Shown: positions 1 to 8,184 of the stretch, piece by piece
Position numbering within the stretch: position 1 is the first letter of the stretch
How the letters are laid out: each line of letters begins with the position of its first letter
Assembly: GCF_013030945.1 (NCBI RefSeq)
Contig: NZ_JABBXF010000049.1
Span: 1-64,000 of the forward strand
Direction of reading: 5' to 3'
Length of the DNA stretch: 64,000 nt
Source of the DNA: Streptomyces morookaense
GTDB lineage: Bacteria; Actinomycetota; Actinomycetes; Streptomycetales; Streptomycetaceae
The notes under the pieces: model-generated
Told to the model about the DNA's origin: nothing
Seen by the model: only the letters and a program-made list of their open reading frames with translations
Databases searched by the model: none
Position numbers and translations under genes: made by a program

Positions 1-1
1 C

Positions 2-106
2 AACCACGTCGCCGAACTCCTCGACCAAGCCGTCTACCACGTCGAGCACCTGCGCCTCGGGCTGACCGACGCAGCTGCGGAGCCGGCAGCCGTCACGGCC
101 CCCTGA
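2..106 (+). CDS. C-terminal end of a gene cut by the window edge
   Basis: An open frame enters from the left edge and stops at TGA 104-106. It gives 34 residues beginning NHVAELLDQAVYHVEHLRLG and ending in an Ala/Pro-rich tail. The segment looks alpha-helical with regularly spaced hydrophobics, and codon use is GC3-rich as expected for coding DNA here. The family cannot be decided from the tail alone. Confidence 0.5.
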   Translation, partial: NHVAELLDQAVYHVEHLRLGLTDAAAEPAAVTAP

Positions 107-223
107 CGCGGGCCCGGTCCGGGCACCCCGGGAGGCGGACTCGGAGCGCCTCCGCCCGAAGACCCCGTGATTCCCTGGCCCGCCCCGTGGTTCCGTGAGC
201 CTGCCGAGCGCTGGTGACGGCTT

Positions 224-397
224 TTGCCGCTGATCACCGGGGTCACCGGGCAGGACGGCTCGTACCTCGCCGACCATCTGCTCGCCGAGGGCTGCCAGGT
301 GTGGGGCCTGACCCGGGGGCAGGCCAACCCGCGGAAGGACCGGGTGGCCAAGCTGATACCCGACCTGTCCTTCGTACACGGTGACTTGACCGGGCTG
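224..397 (+). pseudogene. GDP-mannose 4,6-dehydratase N-terminal remnant
   Basis: The frame reads LPLITGVTGQDGSYLADHLL and continues to FVHGDLTG. This is the N-terminal Rossmann fold of GDP-mannose 4,6-dehydratases, including the TGxxGQDGSYLA nucleotide-binding signature. After about 58 codons the similarity stops and the frame runs into unrelated sequence, although the intact enzyme is about 320-340 residues and would continue to the YxxxK active site. There is no good ribosome-binding site, and an in-frame stop lies just upstream of TTG 224. This is a relic of a sugar-nucleotide gene and does not encode a working enzyme. Confidence 0.7.
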
Positions 398-644
398 GCT
401 GTACGCACCTCTGACCTCACGGTCCGATGCAGGGAAACGTGGTCTTCCGGACCCTCGTGCCGACCACGGCCGCACGCAGCCGGCGGCATCGGCCCCGCGA
501 AGTCGTGGTTTTCCACGATGCCCGACGCGGACCTCCCCCTGCGAGACTCGTGCAGTCGCCTTCCGAAGCGGTCGGCCGTTATCCGGTATTCGAATTCATT
601 TCACTTTGCCTTTGTGCGTGAAGTTCGATGAAAGGGACTTTCCC

Positions 645-1337
645 TTGACGAAAGCATCCCCCACTCTCATTGATCCGGCCGGTTCCGTGGTGCACGGAAA
701 TGCACTGGCCCAGGCCCGGGACGAGGACGGGCAACCGCCCCACCGGGCCGGCGTATGCATGGCCAGCCTCGATGCGGCCCTGACCTTCCAGCGGGCGGAT
801 CAGGAGTTCTGCCGGCAATTCAACGTCTCGTCCGAGGAGTTGTGCGGCCGCAGCATCCGCGACCTGGTGCACCCCAGCGTCCAGCAGCCGTTGATACGCC
901 AGTTCCTGCACCTGCTCGAAGGCAGGCGCCAGCGCTTCGCCACCACCGTCATCGCCGTGCGCGAGGGCGAGGAGTCCGCGTTCAACGTTCCGCTCACGGC
1001 GGTTGCGGTGAGCGGCAACCTGCCCGGCACGACGGCGATCGTGATCATGATGCCCACGACACGGAGCAGGGAAGGAGCGGGCGTCGTCACCAGCCGGAAG
1101 AAACTCCTGTCCGAAATGGACGCCCGCATCCTGGAAGGCGTTGCCGGCGGCGTCTCCACCGTCCCTCTGGCATCGCGCCTGTACTTGAGCCGGCACGGCG
1201 TCGAGTACCACGTGAAGTGCCTGATGCAGAAGTTGAGGGCGCGTAATCGCGCCGCGCTGGTCTCTCGTGCCTATTCGATGGGCGTGTTCAAGGTGGGTGT
1301 CTGGCCGCCGGAGGTCGTGGACGATTTCGTGAAGTAG
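645..1337 (+). CDS. PAS domain / LuxR-type transcriptional regulator
   Basis: Cytoplasmic DNA-binding regulator. Residues about 40-135 form a PAS-like sensory domain (FQRADQEFCRQFNVSSEELC, then GRSIRDLVHP, a typical PAS turn). Residues about 150-225 form a LuxR/GerE helix-turn-helix (VSTVPLASRLYLSRHGVEYH, then VKCLMQKLRARNRAALV). The layout matches the PAS-LuxR regulators of antibiotic clusters (PimM class), though no cluster it could control is adjacent. The TTG at 645 is preferred because AAAGGGA lies 7 nt upstream; GTG 618 and TTG 606 are in frame without a comparable site. It converges on the lipoprotein gene 49 bp downstream. The ligand and targets are unknown. Confidence 0.75.
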   Translation: MTKASPTLIDPAGSVVHGNALAQARDEDGQPPHRAGVCMASLDAALTFQRADQEFCRQFNVSSEELCGRSIRDLVHPSVQQPLIRQFLHLLEGRRQRFATTVIAVREGEESAFNVPLTAVAVSGNLPGTTAIVIMMPTTRSREGAGVVTSRKKLLSEMDARILEGVAGGVSTVPLASRLYLSRHGVEYHVKCLMQKLRARNRAALVSRAYSMGVFKVGVWPPEVVDDFVK

Positions 1338-1369
1338 CGGGCCGAACACCCTGGAGGCGGCCGTCCTGG

Positions 1370-1384
1370 AGCCTGCAGCAGGCT
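1370..1384. terminator. Short hairpin between convergent genes
   Basis: AGCCTG-CAG-CAGGCT forms a perfect 6-bp stem with a 3-nt loop, in the 49-bp gap between the convergent PAS-LuxR and lipoprotein genes. There is no T-run, as is usual for high-GC actinobacteria. It is a plausible but weak bidirectional terminator. Confidence 0.35.
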
Positions 1385-1386
1385 GT

Positions 1387-1932
1387 TCAGTGGCCGACCG
1401 GTGGCGTCAGGCATCCGTGCTCGATGTAACGGCCGTTCGCATGGGCCCACACCTTCTCCCGGTTGACCGCACCGGTCACGCAGCCCGTCTTGCCCACCCA
1501 GATACCGTAAGCCGTACCGTCGGTCTTCCTGTTCGCCGCTCCGACCACGAGATTCCCCGCCACTACGCGGCGCCCTCCGGCGGCCTGTTCAAGGACCGGA
1601 CGTACTTCATCAGGGCTGATCCTGCCCTGCTCTCGCAATGCCTCCAGCCGTGCCTTCACCCCACTCGCGATCTGCTGCGCCACGGCCTCGTCCTCGGAGC
1701 TCATGTCCTGCGGCCACTTGTGCCGGTTGTTGTCCCAGTAGTTGGGAACCTCCTGGTCCGTCTTCCTCGGCTTCACCGGCGGCGAGGTCTCCGTCTCCGT
1801 CCCCGTGGAACGCTGGGAGACCGGTGGGTTGTAGTTCTGGAAGATCTTGTCCTCCAGCTTGCCGCACCCAGCGGCCCCCAGCACTGTTACCGCGACAGTC
1901 ACCGAACAGGCAAGCGTGCTCCGTCTCTTCAT
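1387..1932 (-). CDS. Putative secreted lipoprotein, unknown function
   Basis: A 181-residue protein with a type II signal peptide: basic MKRRSTLAC, hydrophobic core, then lipobox LGAAGC, predicting lipid attachment at the Cys and extracellular surface location. The mature part has a Thr/Pro-rich linker, a polar helical region (EDEAVAQQIASGVKARLEAL) and a compact end with two Cys (TGCVTG and EHGCLT) that may pair. I start at the second Met (1932) because GAGGA sits 8 nt upstream of it, whereas the Met at 1941 overlaps that site. The C-terminal half resembles small actinobacterial secreted domains, but I do not recognise the family. Confidence 0.7.
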   Translation of the reverse strand: MKRRSTLACSVTVAVTVLGAAGCGKLEDKIFQNYNPPVSQRSTGTETETSPPVKPRKTDQEVPNYWDNNRHKWPQDMSSEDEAVAQQIASGVKARLEALREQGRISPDEVRPVLEQAAGGRRVVAGNLVVGAANRKTDGTAYGIWVGKTGCVTGAVNREKVWAHANGRYIEHGCLTPPVGH

Positions 1933-2045
1933 GCCGGGCATCCTCGCGTCTTCGGCCGGGTGGCGCCTGAGTATGCGTACTCAGACCGGCCGGGCCTGGT
2001 CGGCGGGAAGGAGAAGGAGAGGGGAAGGCCCCCACCCACGGGACC

Positions 2046-3587
2046 TCACGCCTGAGGTGCGCAGAAGGCGACCGGGCTGCGCAGACCGGAACGGTTGAGC
2101 GCGCGGATGCCGAAGAACACGTTGTCCTTGGACAAGGCGACGGTGTGCCGGTTCGTGTTCCCGGCCGGGACGACGTGGGTCCACTCCGGCTCCGTCGTCT
2201 CCCGCCACACCACCTCGTACCCGGCGATGTCCGGCTCCGGGCCGCGTTCCCATGCCAGTTCGGTCGAGTTGCCGAGAGCGGTGGTGCGGATCACCGCGCC
2301 ACGCGGCGTGCCGGGGGCCTGGGCGAGCGACCACAGGGCGGCCCCGTTCACCCGGGCCACCCGGGCGATGAAGCCGAAGTCGCAGAACTCGGGCAGGTCG
2401 CCGTACTGCTTGCCCTCCACCACCCGTACGTCCTGGTGCTGGTGCGCGTAGTTCTCGGCGGGCTCGGTGAACCGCGCCGCGGGAAAGCCCTGTTGGAGGA
2501 ACGGGACGTGGTCGCCGCTGCGCAGATACCGGTCGCGGCGGTACACCACACGCACCCGCATCCCCGTCGCATCGTTCTCGGCGGTGTCCCGGACGAACCG
2601 GGCCAGCTGGCGCGAGGGCGAGTCGTTCTCCCCGCCCACCGAGCGCCGCACCTCGGCCTGCTCCGGTGTCTCCGAGGTCGGCACCCCCTCGGCGAACAGC
2701 CGGATCGTGTGCGGGTCGCGCGAACCGTCCTCGGCGGTCGGACTCCCCACGATGTCGTTGGTGAACATGCCCTGCACATCGGCCTGCCGGCCCCGGTACG
2801 TCCGGGCCATGTACCCGGACCCGTACAGCCCCTGCTCCTCGCCCGCCACCGCCGCGAACACCACGGTCGCGGCGGGCCGCCGGGTCGCGAAGACCCGGGC
2901 CAGCTCCAGGACGACGGCCACCCCTGAGGCGTCGTCGTCGGCGCCGGGCGCGTCGCCGGTCGCGTTCATGGGGTCGCTGTTCCGCGAGTCGTAGTGCCCC
3001 GAGACCACATAGATCCGGTCGGGCGTGACCGAACCCCGCAGCGTGGCCACGACGTTGGTGATCGTGGTCGCCACCGGGACACGGGGCGCGGGCTGTTGGA
3101 CGTACGACTGGAGCTCCACGGTCATCCGGCCACCGGAGGCCTGTGCGCTGCGGCGCAGCTCGGCGAGGAGCCAGTCGCGGGCCGCACCGACGCCGCGTAC
3201 GGGATCGTCCTGGGCGGACAGGGTGTGCCGGGTGCCGAAGGAGACCAGTTTGCGGACGGTCGCCTCGATACGGTGCGGGTCGATCTCCCGCAGCAGGGAA
3301 CGGAGTTCGCGCGGAGGGGGCTGTTCGGTGGGGCGGCGGCAGGCGGGTCCCGCGGGCCGCGCCGGCCCGGAGGGGGCGGGGCCGCCCGCGGCCGACGACG
3401 CGGCCGCCGCCGACGGCAGCCCGAGGGCGGCCGCACCGAGCGTGGCCGCACCGAGCGTGGCCGCACCGAGCGTGGCCGCACCGAGCACGGTGCGCCGTGC
3501 CGCACCCCGTCCGCTGTTCCCGTCGTGACTGCTGTTCCCGTCGTGACCGCTGTGTCTGTTGCCTGCGTCCTCGCCCGGCTGCGTCAT
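2046..3587 (-). CDS. Tat-exported M28 family zinc aminopeptidase
   Basis: Predicted extracellular M28 metallopeptidase of 513 residues. The N-terminus has a twin-arginine signal (GAARRTVLGA) with an Ala/Gly/Leu h-region built of repeats (see 3430-3489), ending near an AAAASSAA cleavage zone. The catalytic domain shows the co-catalytic zinc pattern: GHYDSRN, GADDDASGVAV, AGEEQGLYGSGY and a late His in NYAHQHQDV. The last ~90 residues (STELAWERGPEPDIAGYEVV onward) form a fibronectin III-like module common on secreted Streptomyces hydrolases. Substrate is probably extracellular peptides, inferred from family. There is no strong Shine-Dalgarno before ATG 3587, so the exact start is uncertain. It stands alone, with remnant genes upstream. 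Confidence 0.85.
   Translation of the reverse strand: MTQPGEDAGNRHSGHDGNSSHDGNSGRGAARRTVLGAATLGAATLGAATLGAAALGLPSAAAASSAAGGPAPSGPARPAGPACRRPTEQPPPRELRSLLREIDPHRIEATVRKLVSFGTRHTLSAQDDPVRGVGAARDWLLAELRRSAQASGGRMTVELQSYVQQPAPRVPVATTITNVVATLRGSVTPDRIYVVSGHYDSRNSDPMNATGDAPGADDDASGVAVVLELARVFATRRPAATVVFAAVAGEEQGLYGSGYMARTYRGRQADVQGMFTNDIVGSPTAEDGSRDPHTIRLFAEGVPTSETPEQAEVRRSVGGENDSPSRQLARFVRDTAENDATGMRVRVVYRRDRYLRSGDHVPFLQQGFPAARFTEPAENYAHQHQDVRVVEGKQYGDLPEFCDFGFIARVARVNGAALWSLAQAPGTPRGAVIRTTALGNSTELAWERGPEPDIAGYEVVWRETTEPEWTHVVPAGNTNRHTVALSKDNVFFGIRALNRSGLRSPVAFCAPQA
3430..3489. repeat. Four 15-bp tandem repeats inside a Tat signal peptide
   Basis: The unit GCCGCACCGAGCGTG occurs three times exactly and a fourth time with two changes, in register with the reading frame of the minus-strand M28 peptidase. 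It encodes repeated LGAAT pentapeptides in the hydrophobic core of its twin-arginine signal. Such a repeat can change copy number by slippage in steps of five residues, which would alter the length of the signal peptide. Confidence 0.85.
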
Positions 3588-3624
3588 GGCGCTATCGTCA
3601 CGTCCGCCTCAGCACCCCCGCAAG

Positions 3625-3987
3625 GTTCGGTTTCGGCCCGCAGACCGGGCGGCGACGCCCGTCGAATCGGTCGAGACCTTCCTGCTCTCCGGCGGGCAGT
3701 GCCAACGCCTGGCCATCGCGCGGGCCATGATCCGCGACGCACCCGTCCTCGTGCTGGACGAGCCGACCACAAGCCTCGACGCGGAGTCCGCCCGCCGCCT
3801 GCCCGGACCGCTCCGGCTGTTCATGGCCGGCCGGACCACGACCCTCATCTCGCACCACCCGCTCACCGCGCGGGCCGCCGACCGGGTCGTGCTGCGGCGT
3901 CGGCATCCACGACCGGCATGCTCGACGTCTGCTCACCGGCTCACCGGCTCACCGGCGGGACGGCGGACCGTCAACCGGTCGGAGTGA
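3625..3987 (+). pseudogene. ABC exporter ATPase remnant (C-terminal half)
   Basis: The frame contains the ABC signature as LSGGQCQRLAIARAM, Walker B VLVLDEPTT with the D-loop SLDAES, and an H-loop-like LISHHP. There is no Walker A, no Q-loop and no membrane domain. The order and spacing match the end of an ABC exporter nucleotide-binding domain, but the signature is changed (LSGGQR to LSGGQC) and the tail after RAADRVVLRR is not family-like. No Shine-Dalgarno-linked start exists. It is a decayed fragment between the M28 peptidase and the SufR-like regulator. Confidence 0.7.
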
Positions 3988-4031
3988 AGGGCGAGAGCCG
4001 GGCAAGGGGCGAAGGAGCGGCCGGCCGTCGC

Positions 4032-4787
4032 TCACCGTTCGCAGCCGGTGCGTTCCGTCGGCGGCTCGCCGGCCGAGTCGTCCCCGCGCAGCTCGACGCA
4101 GCATGCCCCGGGGCGCGGGGCGAACACTGCCGTGGTCCGGTCGCTGCCCAGCCCGTGCAGATATCCGGCGAGGAACGCCTGGTTGACGCCGCAGACGAGG
4201 TCCGGGGCCTTGGCGGCCAGTGGGTGGAAGGGGCAGTTGCGCAGGCGCAGCAGGGCGGGAGCGGCGCGCTCCGGCTCGAAGCCGAGCTCGTCCAGGGGCC
4301 CGGCGGCCAGGCTCAGGCCCCGCTCGGCACCCAGCCGCCCGGGGCGCGCCCGTTCGCGTTCCGCGCTGCCGAGCGCTTCCCCGCGCCTACGGGCCACACG
4401 GAGCGCGGCATCGCGGGCCGTCTCGCCCCGGCCTTCGGTCAGCACGGCCTCGGCGAGAAGGTCCGCCAGCATCTCGTGGCGGCGCTCCGGAATGCTCACG
4501 GCGATCGGCTCGGCGGCCGGCTCGTACACCTTGGGCCGGCGCCCGACCTTGCGCAGGCCCGCGGACTCGTAGCGGGCCTGCAGCAGCCCGGCCGTGACCA
4601 GCTTGTCCAGATGGAAGGCGGCCAGCTTCCGGGAAACCCCCACGCCGTCCGCCACTTCCTCACGCGTCACCGGACGCCGCTCGCTGCGTATGAACGCGAA
4701 CATGCGACGGCGAAGACCGTCGCCGAGGACGGCCAGCGAGGTGAGCGAGGCGTTGTCCAATCCCACGTCACCGACCTTATCGCGCAT
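4032..4787 (-). CDS. SufR/COG2345-like winged-helix transcriptional regulator
   Basis: A 251-residue ArsR-superfamily DNA-binding protein. The winged helix lies near the N-terminus (RRMFAFIRSERRPVTREEV, then VGVSRKLAAFHLDKLVTAGL). It is followed by a basic wing with GRRPKVYEP and a C-terminal ligand domain. The C-terminal Cys pattern is NCPFHPLA, then a Cys 14 residues later (VCGVNQA), then a CC pair (GACCVEL). This resembles the cluster-binding region of SufR, so an Fe-S or metal ligand is plausible but inferred. The start at ATG 4787 is uncertain: GTG 4766 has AAGG 8 nt upstream. It lies divergent from the DUF2231 gene and may control it. Confidence 0.75.
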   Translation of the reverse strand: MRDKVGDVGLDNASLTSLAVLGDGLRRRMFAFIRSERRPVTREEVADGVGVSRKLAAFHLDKLVTAGLLQARYESAGLRKVGRRPKVYEPAAEPIAVSIPERRHEMLADLLAEAVLTEGRGETARDAALRVARRRGEALGSAERERARPGRLGAERGLSLAAGPLDELGFEPERAAPALLRLRNCPFHPLAAKAPDLVCGVNQAFLAGYLHGLGSDRTTAVFAPRPGACCVELRGDDSAGEPPTERTGCER

Positions 4788-4970
4788 GAGTTTGGGCAGA
4801 AACCTTTCGGGGTGGCTGTATGCCTGACTTCTTGACCGCCGGAAAGGATAAAGCCAACAATGATTGGTGAAATAGCCCGACGGTCCCGATGGGCCCGATG
4901 AGCCCGACGGGATTCGATCGGCTCGACGGGCTCGACTAGGCTCGATGGTGAGGACGGTCGGGAGGCTGCC

Positions 4971-5414
4971 ATGCTCACTTCGGCGCAGCGGCAGGCGAAG
5001 CAGCCCGTCAGCGCGGTGCTCGCCGGTCCGTACGGCCATCCACTGCATCCGATCCCGGTCACGGTGCCCATCGGGGCGCTGGCGGCGGCCCTGGTCGGCT
5101 TCCTCGACCTGCGCGCCGTCCCGACCGGCACGCGCGCCTTCCGGGTGGGCCTCGCCCACATGAGCCTGAATCTGGTCGTGACCCTCGCCTACGCCGGTGA
5201 CTTCCTGTGGCGCCGTGCCGCACAGCCGGCGCACGAGGCGGTCCCGGCCGGGATGCTCGCCCTGTCCGCCGTGGCCCTGGCGCTCCTCGGCATCTCCGGT
5301 TACCTCGGCGGCAAGCTCTCCTACCGCTCCGGCGTGCGCGTTGCCGACGAGGACACCCAGGCCGAGGGCTATGTGCCCGGGGCCGGGCGGCACCGCCCGG
5401 ACGGCGACGCCTAG
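4971..5414 (+). CDS. DUF2231 membrane protein with internal deletion
   Basis: Short membrane protein of 147 residues. It has the family's start (GHPLHPIPVTVPIG) and later core (VGFLDLRAVPTGTRAFRVGL, HMSLNLVVTLAYAGDFLWRR, LGISGYLGGKLSYRSGVRV). In this family the HPL..TVPIG motif normally begins a first transmembrane helix followed by a periplasmic segment and a second helix ending in IGALAAxxVGFLDL. Here PIG joins directly to ALAAALVGFLDL, so about 35-40 residues appear to have been lost in frame, probably between short PIG/IGA repeats. GGGAGG lies 6 nt before the ATG. Two further membrane-protein genes follow on the same strand. Confidence 0.75.
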   Translation: MLTSAQRQAKQPVSAVLAGPYGHPLHPIPVTVPIGALAAALVGFLDLRAVPTGTRAFRVGLAHMSLNLVVTLAYAGDFLWRRAAQPAHEAVPAGMLALSAVALALLGISGYLGGKLSYRSGVRVADEDTQAEGYVPGAGRHRPDGDA

Positions 5415-5447
5415 GCCGGACACCACCGGAACGCAAGGGAGTTGGCC

Positions 5448-5564
5448 ATGGGTATCGCAGCCGCGGCACTGTTCCCCGTCCCCGTGGTCATCCTGCACGG
5501 ACTGCCGGCCGTCGCCACCGTGCTCCTCGTACTGCTCACCGCTCTCGGTATCGGGGGCAGTTGA
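5448..5564 (+). CDS. 38-residue hydrophobic membrane peptide
   Basis: A small gene between the DUF2231 and DoxX genes on the same strand. AAGGGAG sits about 6 nt before ATG 5448. The product begins MGIAAAALFPVPVVILHG and continues with a Leu/Val-rich stretch to GIGGS, giving one or two membrane-spanning segments. Codon use is GC3-rich. Its position in a run of small membrane proteins (33 bp after DUF2231, 27 bp before DoxX) supports it as a real operon member. Function unknown. Confidence 0.6.
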   Translation: MGIAAAALFPVPVVILHGLPAVATVLLVLLTALGIGGS

Positions 5565-5591
5565 GCGAATCGGTTCTCAGGAGAATCCGCA

Positions 5592-6143
5592 ATGAAGCGC
5601 TACAGAAACTCTTTGTCACCCCCAGCCGGTGCATCGGCGGAATACGCCGGCAGCGCGTGGTCGTCCGCGCGCGACTGGGGACTTCTGCTCATCCGGCTGA
5701 CCTTCGGACTGCTGATGGCCGCCCACGGCTCGCAGAAACTCTTCGGGCTCTTCGGCGGCAAGGGACTGACCGGCACCGCCAAGGGATTCGAATTCCTCGG
5801 CTATCACCCCGGAAAGGTCTTCGCCGTCATCGGCGGCCTCTCCGAATTCCTGGGCGGCCTCGGCCTGGCACTGGGGCTGCTCACCCCGCTCGCGGCCGCC
5901 GCCCTCATCGGCGTGATGATCAATGCCATGGCGACGGTCACCGCCGCCCACGGTCTCTGGGACACCGATGGCGGGGTCGAATACGGCCTGTGCATCGCCG
6001 TCGTCGCTCTCGCCGTCGCCGCCATCGGCCCCGGACGGCTCGCCGTCGACCGGCTCTTCCGCTGGGGAGCAGGCGGATGGCCCGCAGCCGCCGTGGCCCT
6101 GGGCCTGGGTGGCATCGGTGCCGCCATCACGCTGAGCCTCTGA
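5592..6143 (+). CDS. DoxX family membrane protein
   Basis: A 183-residue integral membrane protein with four predicted helices. The DoxX core is clear: WGLLLIRLTFGLLMAAHGSQ, then KLFGLFGGKGLTGTAKGFE, then VIGGLSEFLGGLGLALGLL, ending with a fourth helix near WPAAAVALGLGG. DoxX proteins sit in the cytoplasmic membrane and are linked to quinone, thiol or redox functions, but the reaction of this subgroup is not established. GGAGA lies 7 nt before ATG 5592. It is the last gene of a three-gene run and converges on the isochorismatase-like gene. Confidence 0.85.
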   Translation: MKRYRNSLSPPAGASAEYAGSAWSSARDWGLLLIRLTFGLLMAAHGSQKLFGLFGGKGLTGTAKGFEFLGYHPGKVFAVIGGLSEFLGGLGLALGLLTPLAAAALIGVMINAMATVTAAHGLWDTDGGVEYGLCIAVVALAVAAIGPGRLAVDRLFRWGAGGWPAAAVALGLGGIGAAITLSL

Positions 6144-6195
6144 CTCGCTGCGGGCGGCCTGTACTGACTGTCCGGCCCACCACCATCCGTGATGG

Positions 6196-6804
6196 TCAGC
6201 CGGCCCGGAGCAGCACGGGCAGTTCGGCGGTGTCGATGATGTGGGCCCGTGAGGGCAGGACGTGGTGGAGCAGGGCGCGGTGGGCTTCGGGGTTCGGGTC
6301 GGCGACGCAATCGGACAGGACGTGGAGCTGGTAGTCGCGGTCGGCCGCGTCGATGACGGTGGACAGGACGGCACCGCTCGTGCTGAGGCCCGAGACGACC
6401 AGCGTGGTGATGCCGCGTTCGCGCAACTGCTGGTCGAGGTCGGTGGTCGACATGCCGCCGTAGCGGGTCTTGCGCACGATGATGTCGCCGGCCTGGGGAG
6501 CCAGGCGCTCATGGATGGCGGTGGCGGGATCCTCGTGGTGCAGGACACGGTGCTGGGCCAGCGGGCCGAAGGACTTGTTGACGGCCGGGATCGCGTCCCA
6601 GTCGGCCTCGGTGAAGCCGACACGTACGCAGGCGACGGTGCCGCCCAGCGCCCGGACGTCGGCGACGGCCCCTGCGATGCGGTCGAGCAGGGCATCGCGT
6701 TCCCCGTCTTCGGGGAGAGCGGCCAGGACCGCGGGCTGGCAGTCCAGGACGAGAAGAGCGGTGTGCGCGGGGTCGAGTACGGGGGAGGCGGGGGCGGTGC
6801 TCAT
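6196..6804 (-). CDS. Isochorismatase-fold hydrolase lacking the nucleophilic Cys
   Basis: A 202-residue cytoplasmic protein of the isochorismatase/cysteine hydrolase fold. The catalytic Asp (ALLVLDCQPAVL) and Lys (IIVRKTRYGGMSTT) are present. At the position of the usual nucleophile (GVxTxxCVxxT) it reads GLSTSGAVLST, so the Cys is replaced by Ala. That excludes nicotinamidase-type chemistry and leaves an isochorismatase-like (Cys-free) hydrolysis or a non-catalytic role. It begins 15 bp after the MFS transporter stop on the same strand, so the two likely form an operon, probably controlled by the divergent LysR regulator. Confidence 0.85.
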   Translation of the reverse strand: MSTAPASPVLDPAHTALLVLDCQPAVLAALPEDGERDALLDRIAGAVADVRALGGTVACVRVGFTEADWDAIPAVNKSFGPLAQHRVLHHEDPATAIHERLAPQAGDIIVRKTRYGGMSTTDLDQQLRERGITTLVVSGLSTSGAVLSTVIDAADRDYQLHVLSDCVADPNPEAHRALLHHVLPSRAHIIDTAELPVLLRAG

Positions 6805-6819
6805 GCGGATGTCTTCCTT

Positions 6820-8064
6820 TCAGGAAGGGCTGAGGGACGGTTGCGGCTCGTGCTGCAGCGTCTGCTCGCGCCGGGGCAGCAGGAGCGGGGTGGCCAGGAT
6901 GAGCAGTCCCGCGGCCGTGAGAGCGGTGCGTGGGCCGGTGACGTCGGCGAGCAGCCCGCCGAGCGCGGTGCAGACGGCGATGGACGCCTGCTGGCCGATC
7001 GACCAGGCAGTCAGGGTGCGAGCGACGAGGTGCTTGGGCGTGCGTTCGAGCCGGTAGGTGGCGAGCACCGGGGTGTACAGGCTCATGTTGATGATGATCG
7101 CCAGCTCGACGGCCATCACGGTGACGAGGCCGACGACGCCGGGACGGACGAAGACCAGGCCGATCAGCCAGACGGCACGCAGGGTGCCGACGATCCGGAA
7201 GACCCGGTGCCGGCCGTGGCGGGTCACGACACGGTGGGCCAGCCGGGAGCCGATGAGTCCGCCGAAACAGGGGGCGGCGAAGGCGAGGGCGTACTGCCAG
7301 GGCGGGAAGCCGAGTTGGCGGAGGAGGAGCACGGCGAGCAGCGGCTCGGTGGCCATGATCAGACCGGAGACGAGCATGTTGTTGAGGTAGAGCGCCCGCA
7401 GGCCGGGATCGCCCATGATGTGCCGCCAGCCGTCGAGCAGCGCGCCCGCCCGGACCGGGCTCTTCTCGCTTGCCTGCGGGGCTTCCTCCCTGCCGCGGAT
7501 CGCGGTGATGCCCAGCGCGGAGAGCAGATAGCTGAGCGCGTCGGCCACCACGGTGGTGACCGGCCCGAACAGGCCGATCGCCGCCCCGCCCAGCGGCGGC
7601 CCGACCGCGATGGAGCTCCAATTCGTGGACTCGAAGCGCGCGTTGGCCACGAGCAGGTTCTCCGGCCGGACCAGGGTCTTGAGGTAGGCGCCGCCGGCCG
7701 CGTTGAATGCGATCTTTGCCGCGGCGACCACGGCAGAGACCGTGAGCAGCTGGACGAAACCCAGCCGGCCGAAGGCGTAGGCGACCGGGATCGTCGCCAT
7801 GGCCCCGAACCGGGTCAGGTCCATCGCGATCATGACCGGGCGCTTGCGCCGGAACTCCACCCACGGCGCGAGCGGCACCGCGATCAGCGCGCCCACGGCC
7901 GGCCCCACCGCGGACAGAGCGGACACCTCGGCGGGGCCGGCGTGCAGCACCAGTACGGCGATCAGCGGTAATGCCCCGAACCCCAGCCCGGACCCGTACG
8001 CGCTCACCGCGTACGCCGCCCACAGCCAGCCGAACTGCCGGCCCAACGCTCTCCTGGCCATCAT
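6820..8064 (-). CDS. MFS transporter (drug efflux-like, 12 TM)
   Basis: A 414-residue major facilitator with about 12 hydrophobic segments. It contains an MFS loop 2-3 motif variant (PWVEFRRKRPVMIAMDLTRF) and a central hydrophilic loop around residues 190-215. The closest general class is the efflux-type MFS_3/enterobactin-exporter-like group often seen in actinobacteria. I start at the first of two adjacent Met codons (8064/8061); GGGAG lies just upstream and suits the second Met better. It is followed closely by the isochorismatase-like gene and is divergent from a LysR gene 120 bp away. Substrate unknown. Confidence 0.85.
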   Translation of the reverse strand: MMARRALGRQFGWLWAAYAVSAYGSGLGFGALPLIAVLVLHAGPAEVSALSAVGPAVGALIAVPLAPWVEFRRKRPVMIAMDLTRFGAMATIPVAYAFGRLGFVQLLTVSAVVAAAKIAFNAAGGAYLKTLVRPENLLVANARFESTNWSSIAVGPPLGGAAIGLFGPVTTVVADALSYLLSALGITAIRGREEAPQASEKSPVRAGALLDGWRHIMGDPGLRALYLNNMLVSGLIMATEPLLAVLLLRQLGFPPWQYALAFAAPCFGGLIGSRLAHRVVTRHGRHRVFRIVGTLRAVWLIGLVFVRPGVVGLVTVMAVELAIIINMSLYTPVLATYRLERTPKHLVARTLTAWSIGQQASIAVCTALGGLLADVTGPRTALTAAGLLILATPLLLPRREQTLQHEPQPSLSPS

Positions 8065-8151
8065 GCTCCCACTCGAACAAACCGATGTTGACCGGTGAGA
8101 GCTAAGCGAGCGGCACAACCGCTGGTCAAACAACCACCTTGCCGATTCTTC

Positions 8152-8166
8152 ACAACCATCCGTTGT
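8152..8166. promoter_or_regulatory. Likely LysR operator (ACAAC-N5-GTTGT)
   Basis: A perfect inverted repeat ACAAC-CATCC-GTTGT lies 19 bp before the LysR start, in the divergent gap with the MFS operon. Additional CAACC half-sites occur at 8115-8136. The placement is what is expected for an autoregulating LysR-type protein that also controls the divergent genes. Confidence 0.5.
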
Positions 8167-8184
8167 TCCCTAAGGTGACTCGGC

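Noticed and set aside
2994..4835. Long plus-strand frame across the M28 peptidase and SufR-like genes
   Set aside because: It is antisense to two well-supported genes and its product is low-complexity Arg/Gly/Pro with no family motif.
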